Positions 25,260 through 35,300 of a stretch of DNA of 64,000 nt are shown here, piece by piece. Below the pieces are notes generated by a model. That model had not been told where the DNA came from. It saw only the letters and a program-made list of their open reading frames with translations, and ran no database searches. Position numbers and translations under genes: made by a program. How positions within the stretch are numbered: the first letter of the stretch is position 1; each line of letters begins with the position of its first letter. The stretch is from Ostrinia nubilalis (Eukaryota > Arthropoda > Insecta > Lepidoptera > Crambidae): NCBI RefSeq assembly GCF_963855985.1, contig NC_087095.1, forward strand, positions 10,860,001-10,924,000, read 5' to 3'.

Positions 25260-25885
25260 CTAACACCTTTTAAAATGTGATTTTAGGGCGTCGTCTGGAA
25301 TCAATCCTGTATCTGATTTTAGTGTGCGATTGAAATCTAACAACTGGCCATCAAGATACCCGCGCCTGAAATATGTATTTCCTTAGTACTAGAAGTTTTC
25401 AACAAATAAGGTCGTAGTGTTAATCTCTATTTCAACAATTTACATCTTACGATAACAATATACATACAATGTTATAATATGAACTCGGTTTATTATGTAT
25501 ACAGTCAACTGTACTATTTAAAAAGTTAATATGTTGGATATTAACATATCGTGAAAAACAGGATCACTCAAGGTTAATAACATTTTATGATCTAGATATT
25601 AAACACAAAATGAGAAGTAAGAACACAAACACGAAAAAAATCAAGCTGGGAAGAGAGATAAATAGATTTATGATCCAGGTGTCTGACCACTGGCGAGAAA
25701 ATAAGTAACGGAGACTACGAATTGGCAATACTAAACCGATCTAATCCGATCGGGTGGCTAACTTGTAAGATGTTAAAATACACTATACCAAAATTGACTT
25801 GCGCACGCTGCGCTCCCCAGAGGTTTCTTACCTAAAATCCTGAGCGTCAATCTCAGCAGAATGGGCCTCAGCGAACAATAAGAGG
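25260..25885 (-). CDS. two C-terminal exons of an unrecognised protein
   Basis: Minus-strand exon 25885-25832 (acceptor 'ttttgtcag', donor 'AG|gtaagaa') encodes LLLFAEAHSAEIDAQDF. It joins exon 25365-25260 (acceptor 'atatttcag', stop TAG). The split codon AG|G restores phase exactly and the joined frame stays open for 52 residues: ...RRGYLDGQLLDFNRTL... ending FKRC. The hydrophobic run before AHS-AEID could be the end of a signal peptide, which would make this a small secreted protein, but the upstream exon with the start codon was not found. Sense codon use and matching splice sites argue for a real gene. No family is recognised. Confidence 0.5.
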
Positions 25886-27556
25886 CTGACAAAATTGGGA
25901 CTTTTCCAGGGTTAGAAAGAGTTTTAAAGCAATTACCAGTCACTATTTAAGGGGTCTTCCAGACTGGTTGAACCTTGTTTCTTACACCCTGTACAAGACA
26001 AATCTGTAAGCGCCCGCCCCAAGGCTATAATATCGTCCACGTCTATGTCATTTCTTTAAAAACTTTCCTCGCAATTCGTAAGCGACGGGCTATTACCGTT
26101 TCCATGTGTGCCAGCCGGGGCACAGACCATAAACTAGATGTTAATCCAAATCGTAAAATTCCAGCAGTGTAATGCAGGACCTTTTAATTCAGTCTTTTAC
26201 AGCTTTTATTTAAATAAATTTACAGCTACAACTGACTGGGAATAAAAGGTCAAACATGTCTACCGATCATCAAAGCCTTTATGAACATCATATCCTTTAT
26301 AGGTGGATACTATGTTGTATCCTGGAGCCTTCGGGGCGGTATTGCGCCCAAACCTTACGCGGCCGGAGTTTGCACAACTACCGATAGTTAACACTGTATT
26401 ATAGTTAATCGATAGCAGAGCAGAGAACAGCAGAGCTATCGGTTAATTTTGTGATGACATTGATGATTAATAAAGGGATTTTACAATTATAAATCATATA
26501 CAAATATATCGCTGAATTAAACCACAAGGTTCGAAGTTCTATAATAAAATTCTTCAAAGGATCCATAAAATGGCTAATATCGTGGCTCAATTTAATCGAA
26601 ACCATTGCAAGTCATCACAACTATCGAATGTAGTCTATGAAATGGTGTCCCTTACAACGATGAACCACTACTATCGTAAGATCAAATCATAAGGCTTAGT
26701 AGGTATATGGGAAAATGGGTAAGGGGCAACTTTTCATAAACAAGTATTGTCGTGCATTACCGAGCCGCATCGGCGTGACGATAGCCGATTGTTACTAACT
26801 CTAAAACTAATCGAATTAATCAATGAATGTAGGATTGCAAATTCGATTATTGATTCATACATTTTTCCGGAAAACAATCGAATGAAAATAAAATATTATC
26901 AGCGCTAAAGATAGTAATAAGATGCGCAGACTTTTGACGTGTGGCGTTAAGTAGCTAAGCCCACTGTTTTATGAAACACAATGTATAATATATTGGACCG
27001 ATTCCTTTCAGTATATTTTCAGTCAGTTTAGTGTATATTCTGCCTTGTGAATGAAACGAAATAAGTGATCATTAATTCAATCGATGTTTAGTTATTTGCC
27101 TTAACATTCAGTCGATGTCTAGCAGAAAAGACGTTTATGAAATCAGCATCCGGGCATCGTTCATTCACCGAGCAGAAACATCGGGATCGGTCCGTCGCTC
27201 GATCGCTTTCCGGAGCGCAACAATAGGGATGTTTCCTGGGTCAAAAAGCAAGAGTTTTAATTAGTCCGTCAGTTAACTTATCAAAAAATACTCTACACGT
27301 ATTTTTCACTTTTTCAAACTAATGAAAATTTAAAGAGATAAAGCGCGCCAAAGTTCATAAGAAGAGGCCCGTGACGTCAATGCTTGCATAAAAGTGCCGC
27401 ACGTTGTGACGTCATGCAGAACTTCAACACACCATAACTATGTAATTATTTGTTAGATTGACAAATAAAAATATATGTGTCCAATATTTTTTGATATTAA
27501 ACATGACGGACTAAAAAATTTTTTTTTGGAAACTAGCCTATCGGGTACCTGAGCGC
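25886..27556. other. spacer between FBXO28 and the unrecognised gene
   Basis: Contains 'tacagggtgta' (minus strand, ~25990), a scrap resembling mariner-like ends. Near 27000-27060 there is a TCAGT initiator-like motif. Two CRE octamers lie at 27372 and 27407. No coding exon could be supported, though the missing 5' exon of the 25260-25885 gene probably lies here. Confidence 0.4.
27372..27414. promoter_or_regulatory. pair of perfect CRE octamers
   Basis: TGACGTCA occurs at 27372-27379 and again at 27407-27414, 35 bases apart, in a locally GC-richer patch. This is the cAMP-response/ATF binding site. They lie 143 bases beyond the FBXO28 stop, where the promoter of the next gene on the minus strand could sit. 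Confidence 0.45.
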
Positions 27557-30500
27557 TCAGAGCTTGCGCGGGCGCGTGAGGCGGCGCTTCTTGCGGTCCG
27601 GCGTGGCGGCGTGCGGCGTGGCCGGCGTGGCGGCGTGCGGCGTGTGTCTCGCGTCGCTGGAGGCGCGGCGGCGCGCCGGCGGCGTGTGCGCGGGCGCGGG
27701 CGACGGCGCGCGAGGCACGGCCGTCCCCAGCTCGGGCCCGCTGGCCGCGCTCGCGCTCCCGCTGGCTGCCGGCTCGGGCTCCGCGCTCTGTGCGGCGCTG
27801 TCGAGCGCCCACTGGAAGGGAGAGTGCTCGGTCACGCATGGAACCAGGGTTCGAGGATATATATCAAGGGATATATAAGGTGTTATTTTTTGTACTGATC
27901 ATACTTTACCAACGCATCTAATAAAATCATACAAATACAACCCAAGTGTTTTTAAAAAAAAATTCAGGCTAGTTTTTGTTTTTACTTTTCCTAACAAAAA
28001 AAAGATATTATTTTTACAACCATCCTGTCTTCACTCACTGCCTCTCTCTCTTTCTTTACTCATTTCATTCATACGAGTACGAACAATGGCCGCGCGTTCA
28101 TTCAACGTTCACACACATAAAGGTTAGATTACACTAAACCTACGTTACCAAAAATAATTATCACTCGTGAGTATGTACGATGTTACGTCATGTTAATAGG
28201 TACTACACGCTGGGAGAAACAAAATCTAGCCACATAAGTAGGTAAATAAGTGTATTTTCATTAGTGTAATAGCGGGGGACTTTTCCAACGAACCGAGGCG
28301 AATCATCCGCGTTAAACTAGAAATTTAAAAAAGGATAGAAATTGGAATTCAATATCTACGGTTTCGTAATGCCTACGCAATTTATTTAGAGACGTAATAA
28401 AAAATTGATAGGTACATACCTATTACTACTTCGCTTCGCTTCAGTGGAAATGCACCCTAATATTGAATATGAGTAGGTGTTGTAAATAAAACTCACTGAT
28501 CAATTTTCCTGGTTTTAATTCCTAAATTATGATTTGCCATCACACTTTAGATTCATTGATTTTACTTATTCACACATTTACCTATTTTGAATGTTGTTAT
28601 TTAAAGTTCCTAGGTTATTATTACACTAATCACAATACATTTTGAACGTCAAGCCTTTGTTGAATGTTCACGTAAACACTGTCTTGCACTGTCTAATCTA
28701 GCCACGATCGAATTGAGGTAATGCTTTCGGGCTGCACACTTGCTTGCTGTTCACTAGACACCACGTCGGATGTTGTATTCACAATTCGCGCACTAACTTT
28801 TTTACGGAAAAAGTCCCTTTCGCGTAAACAAGCACTCATCTGTCCAAATCACACTGTAGGTATGTACCTAGGTAGACTTCCGCAATAACCATCGATAGAA
28901 CTCGGTCGCGGTCGTGGCCCTCTGGCAACAACTCCTTGATAAGGCATTCCGTATTTTTACGCAAAAGCCGCCGTCTGCGGCGCTCGCATCTGGGTACCGC
29001 CAGCACTGTGCCGGTGATTGAAATTGAAATCCAGAACTTCGTCCTCGAAGCGCACGGGATCTCGTCAAGTCAGGATACGGCTGCGCTCCCTGAAGCGCTG
29101 CGCGGCTCCAAACAAGCAAGGTGTGAAGGTTTTCGACTCGTCAATGTTTCTCGTCGGCCAGTTAGTGTGCCCGAAACATAATTTCACCTGCGTTTTGTTA
29201 TTGATCAAGCGCGGCATTGTAATAACTCGCACATACACTGCAATACGTTTGGGCGCATTGGACGGACTGGGACGATTATTTATGTTGTTGAGCTCCCGCA
29301 TGCCGATCGGCGGCTCGGCGCGTGCTGTGGGCGCGGAGCGACTGGCAGCGATATCAATATGGCCGACTCACGCGGCGCGGCACGTGGCAGCGGTCGTTGC
29401 CCTCGGCCGGCTACTACGATAGTGCGTAAACGAATACTCACCGCGCTCAAAGGATGATTTATTTTTTATTTTTTTCGAAACATTCTTTGTCGTTTTACTC
29501 GAAAACTAGCCTGAATTTTTTTTTAAAAACACTTGGGTTGTATTTGTATGATTTTATTAGATGCGTTGGTAAAGTATGATCAGTATAAAAAATAACACCT
29601 TATATATCAAGATATACACCGTGTTACTTTGCATTCTTGCCATATTCACAGAGATAAAAGTAGGTAACAATACCTATTATTTAAGATAAACAAGAGACTC
29701 CCGTAAAGAAAGTACACTAAGATTTTAGTAAATTTGGTTTTTCAGTACAAATTGGAATAAACCAATTTTGTCTCGCACGTCCTACAGGTGCAAGTGGAAT
29801 AAACCTAGTGGGCGTGGCCTAGTTCTTAATTTTATGGCTTTGGGTACCAGCCTTTTTATCCAGTCATAATAACTATTTTAAAATACTCTTCAGTTGATTT
29901 CAGATTTTCCTTTCTACTTTACGGGCTTAGGACCGTCAAAAATACGTAATAATTAATAGGGTTTCAATTAATTTTCAACATTGTATCCTATTTTTACAAA
30001 TTAATAAATTAAGTATACCTTATTCACAATTAATTATTTATTTATAAGTTCCTACTTACAAAGTTTACGTACTGCGAAGCAAGTGTTCAAAGTGTCCTCC
30101 GTTCTGATGAAGGCACAGTCTAGCACGGCGAAGCGTAGGTTTTTCGCTTTAGTTTTCGCAACACATAAACGTTTTGTATCACAGTTTCACTAAAACAATC
30201 CTTTCATGTAACGCATTTACACTGTTTATCTCTTCTGCGCATACCAGTCGTTTCAAGTCACTCCAAAAATCCATTAGTGTCAGGTCCGAGGATCGTGGTG
30301 GCCAAGCCACTGGACCCCTCGTCCAATCCACTGTAAATTCACCAAACGTATTATTCGCGCACTTGACGTCCTTATTGTGGGGGAGCACCATCCTGCTGGT
30401 AGTAGAGCATTTGGTGTAACGCTAAGGGTACGTCATCAAGCATTTCGTCTAAGACGTCTTGCAGACACTCCAAGCACCATTTTGATTAAATTATTCGTTG

Positions 30501-32278
30501 TTTGAATACACTTCAGTCATTTTTGTATTATGTATAACGTGATTTGTGTTTGATGGATTTCTCAGTTTTTTACAAGTGTCAAAAAGACATTTTAAAGACA
30601 ATAGATTGCAATAGATATTTAAAAATACAATAAAAAGTAAAAGTCTCCATCGCCATCGCCAACAAGTGATGTGCATGCGTTACGATAATTAGTGGTGTGT
30701 TTAACAGATTGTCGATAAAATAAAATACTCAAGATTAAAAAAATTTTTTTTCGGGCATTATTTTTTTACGGATTTGTGTTCAGTATCAGTAATATAGTAA
30801 CCTCTGTAAATATGGCAAGAATGCAAAGTAACACCTTGTATATCGGATATATATCCGATATATATCAAGCCGGTTATGACGATATATATCAATTTTTAAA
30901 ATTTGATACTGTATTTGTACTTTTGACATAAGATTTTTATTTTTTTAGTTGATTTTGCCGTATTTAAAAGAAGATTTTATGTTTTTGCTTTATTTGTCTG
31001 ATTTTAAGTTTTAAAAACATTTAAAACATGTTTATGTAACACATATGCAATAGTATTCATAAATAATAAAATAAAATAATAGTATAGCTTTCATACAAAA
31101 TTGACATATATCGGATATATATCATAAATATCCGATATTTTGATATTTATAATAAATATCGGATATTTTCGAACCCCGCATGGAACACATTTTAGGGACT
31201 CTGGTTCGGCGCTCTCTGCGTCGCTGTCGAGCGCCCACTGGAATGCAGAGGGCTTGATCATTTTAGGGATAACCTGTACTTCAAAACAATGGGACGAAAT
31301 TCACGTAGACATGGTTTTAACTAGAAATGCCAGCCATTTTTTTATGTGGGGACTAAAATATCTCAAAAGTTAAATACCAATTTGCTACAGATTGAATTCA
31401 CTACAAATAATAATTTATACAGGGTGTTTCTTGTAAGGTGTCAAGCCGAAGGCAGGTAATAGGTGAGGACTAGACCTATCGATTTCACCCCCATGTATGT
31501 TCTACGATTTTTCGTAGTTTAGAAGTTATTGTTAATTTTGTGATTTTTTTCAAATTTTATGACCTAGTGGCTTAATTTTTTTTAATCTTTTTTTTGGGTT
31601 GACTTTTCTCAGATTTCTTTTTTTTGACAGATTCTCTATTAGTTGCAAATATTTGAAAAAAATAATCACCTTCCTATCTTTGATGCAAGACACAAAATTT
31701 TTGCTAGAAACATAAAAAATATGCTTTTAGCAGAACATTCTAAAATTTTCAACTGAAATGTATGAGAAAAAAAAGAATTTCCATAGGTCCAAAATAATTT
31801 TTAAAACTGCGCAGTTTTCTAAACTTTCATAATAACACATAAAAACATGTACTTAATAGGCCATTATTTTCTGTAATCGCTCCACTAAAGTGGTAAGTCG
31901 GAGATTCCGTTACATGTTTTTGACTTTCTTAGGACTAAGTAGTATTTGCAATCCCCTAAGTTTACGTTATGTAGAACACATTTAGAGACAATAACTGAAA
32001 AGATTTTTTTTATCCACAACGTGGAAGCTCTTGCTCTTCATCTGGTATACAAAAGAGAATATGAAAATATTGATGAACTGCGGACAAAGCTGACTGAAGC
32101 ACAAAACCATATTAGAATGCAAGAAGCTTTTGTAAATTTACGAATAATTGTTTTGCGTCGTTGTCGAATGTGCATTCAGGTCAGCGGCGGACATTTTGAA
32201 CATTTATTTTAAATTAAATCATTACACCCTTTTTTGCTCTCTCTCTCTCTCACAGACACACACACACACACGCGCGCA

Positions 32279-32339
<61 letters not shown>

Positions 32340-35300
32340 TCTTCCCTTTCTCTCGCAATCTAATAGGTAGGTATATCTTTAATCGTAAAGTAACAATCAC
32401 CACTGTGGTCTAGTGGTAAGACTACCTATTTAGGACAGCCAATTCCGTTTCCACTTTCCATCAGGTCAGATGAAGGATGTGCTCGTTGTGGATAAAAAAT
32501 GTTCTGTTCAGTTATTGTCTCTAAACGTGTTCTACGTAACGTAAACTTAGTGGATTGCAAACATTAGTTAGTCCTAAGAAAGTCAAAAACATGTAACGGA
32601 ATCTCCGACTTACTACTTTAGTAGAGCGATTACAGAAAATAATAGCCTATTAAGTACATATTTTATTGTGTTATTATGAAAGTTCAGAAAACTGCGCAGT
32701 TTTAAAAATTATTCTGGACCATTGGAAGTTCTTTTTTTTTTCTAACTTTTAAGTTGAAAATTTTAGAATGTTCTGCTAAAAGCATGGACCTATAAAAAAA
32801 GTCGGACGGATTCTCATCAACAAAATACTGTGACATTAGGATACACCAGCTTACCTGTACGTACAGGCCGGCACGCACACATTCACACCCTGACGCACCA
32901 CTTCGAGTGCAAACTTCACACAGTTGACACATTTAGGCGGCGAAAAAACAACACGAATACGACATGTCTTGTGTGATGAAATTGTGTAAAAACCGTTCTG
33001 TTCGAACAAACAAAAATTAAGGAATCACATTTCACAGGTAAAATAATAATCCAATCACTTATTTCCCGACATTAAAATATTGAAATTAATTGAAATCAAA
33101 CGTCATTCACTCGAAAAAATAATACGTCAAAGACCAGTGTTCTCAGTTATTTAAGTGGGAAAATTACCCGAAATATGGGAAATTAATAATAATTTTAGGA
33201 CTTTTTAGTTATTACGCATACTATAGAAATAAAATAATTTATCATAATAATTGTGTTTTAATGGGATATATTTTCATAGATTTGATTGATCCTTCCCAAA
33301 AATGTGGAACTGCGAAATTCAAATTTTCTTACATTGATTGCAAGTCAGTGTCAGATTGTATGTTAAAATCTATCAGAGATAATATAATAATAATGATATT
33401 GATGATGCATAAGATTATGATTATAATGTACACAAGATTCGCAATTTGTAACTGCTTGAATCATTTTTGATCAACATTAAGTACATACCCTGACACTGAC
33501 TTGCAAACAATATAAGAAAATTTGAACATTGAAAATTTCGCGCCTACCTCAACGCATTCACCTTTCATCCTTTTCAAATTCTGTCTACATTTCCAAGTAA
33601 CATCTGCCTATCTATGTTTTTCTTAAAATAAATGGGTAAAATGTTTTGGCTAACATGGCATCCCTAAATTCACTCACACAATAGACAAACGCCAAAATTT
33701 TGCGTCACAGTTTTGTTGTAGCGCGAGTTCCGTCCGCCTTTTTTTATAGGTCCATGGCTAAAAGCATATTTTTTATTTTTCTAGCAAATATTTTGTATCT
33801 TGCATCAAAGATAGGAAGGTGATTATTTTTTTCAAACGTCTGCAATTACTAGGGAATCTGTCAAAAAAAAGAAATCTGAAAAAAGTTAACCCAAAAAAAA
33901 GAAAAAAAATAAAGCCTACTAGGTCATAAAATTTTAAAAAATCACAAAATTAACGATAACTTCTAAACTACGAAAAATCGTAGAACATACATGAGGGTGA
34001 AATCGATAGGTCTAGTCCTCACCTATCTCCTGCCTTCGGCTTGACACCTTACAAGAAACACCCTGTATAATAACTTTAATTAAATTACAAACTTTTATAA
34101 ATCAAAATTTAAAAAAAGTACACCATGAAGTAAAAAAATATAATAAACATTACAAAAGAAATCACTACGCCCGCATCAGGTGCAACCAATACTCCTCAGG
34201 GCCCGCTCGCCACTGTTCCCACAACGCCACCCAGCGATATATCCCGAACGCACCTGCGCCAGCGACGAGGCAGGCGACACGCGCAGCGCGGCACCGCACT
34301 CGGCACACAGCGGCGGCACGGCCGGCGAGCGCGAGCGCCAGTACTGAAGCTCCGTCTTGCACTTGTTTAGCTCCTGCAAACAAAAACGAACGAATTAGAA
34401 CCTTAATTTAGACTAATGCCTGGTCCGTGAGCACGTAGAATTTTGTCCAATGATCCCATGCTACCCATCCTTATCGCTCGCGCGTAATAAAATTATATTG
34501 CTGTCGCGACTGTGCGACTGGCGCCCGCAGTCACGTGCTCACGGACCAGGCTTTACCAAGTGGACAATGAGATAGCTCCTGCAAGTACACAACGAGATGT
34601 ACAAAATAGAAAAACCACAATAACTCATAGATAGTTAAACAAAGTGGTCACATAATATAGAGACCTATAGAGAAATGGGAGTGGCTGAAAATCAGCGCAG
34701 CCTGAGTATTCTCCGGCAGCATTAGCTGAGCCACCTCCAATTGCTTCCTTATACGATGTCAATCAATCAACAACATTATTGTAACTAGCTAAGTAAATTG
34801 TAGAAGCAATAAAAGACTTTATTTATAATTAAGAAGTTCCAGTACTAAGGAACTAGAATAAATCAAACACCTATGTTTCATTAAACACTGTAAAAAGGCA
34901 TTAAATCTACCAAAGGTTTACAGGTTTTAGTGCTATAAGAAAAAAATTATCATCATCAGGTTTTTATCTCCCCACAGGAGTACAACCTCTACAACATATC
35001 AAAATGAAATGGCGGATGGCCTAAACTCCCCTACCTAGTAGGGGATACGTGGTGTTTCAAACACGCGACGGAATAAATAACATGGAAATAATAAAATGAG
35101 TGGTGACGCAATATAATTTATGACTCAATTTTCAGACTTCAGGCAAAGAGACAAACTAATTGTAACTAAACTCTGCTTCAAACACATTTATCCTACTAAT
35201 ACTATAAAGGCGAAATTTTGTGTGGATGTTTGTTACTCTTTCACGCAAAAACTACTGAGCGGATTTTGTTGATACTTTACAGTATTATTATTTGTAACCC

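Larger units (their letters stand above)
27845..31178. mobile_element. hAT-like composite insertion inside the FBXO28 terminal exon
   Basis: Ends CAGGGTTCGA (left) and CGGGGTTCGA (right, read inward) are flanked by a perfect 8-bp duplication CATGGAAC (27837-27844 and 31179-31186). This size and the CAGGG start fit the hAT superfamily. Sub-terminal 'gatatatatc' palindromes lie near both ends. No hAT transposase was seen. Two further elements sit inside: an inverted-repeat unit (27870-29608) and a mariner-like unit (29617-30838). Confidence 0.75.
31420..34065. mobile_element. mariner-like element with very long inverted arms
   Basis: Ends CAGGGTGTTTCTTGTAAGG are inverted and flanked by TA. Inverted similarity continues inward for about 600 bases on each side (left arm 31420-32045; right arm 32462-34065 once the inner insertion at 32783-33756 is removed). 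The loop encodes, at about 32130-32208 (+), a transposase C-terminus ending GGHFEHLF, the same type as the neighbour element at 29617-30838. It lies in the FBXO28 intron after exon 6. Confidence 0.75.

Noticed and set aside
27453..27898. Several overlapping long frames on both strands of the GC-rich FBXO28 last exon
   Set aside because: Only the minus frame ending at 27557 continues FBXO28 in phase and has the basic tail. The others are shadows of GC-rich sequence.
28868..29422. Overlapping frames on both strands in the GC-rich core of the inverted-repeat element
   Set aside because: Several frames are open at once because of base composition. None shows a domain or splice sites.
32148..32403. 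Frames through the CA repeat
   Set aside because: They translate a microsatellite (HTHTHT or VCVCVC) and are artefacts.
32399..32470. tRNA gene suggested by 'tggtctagtgg' (A-box-like)
   Set aside because: No B box, no acceptor stem and no cloverleaf can be drawn. It lies inside a transposon loop.
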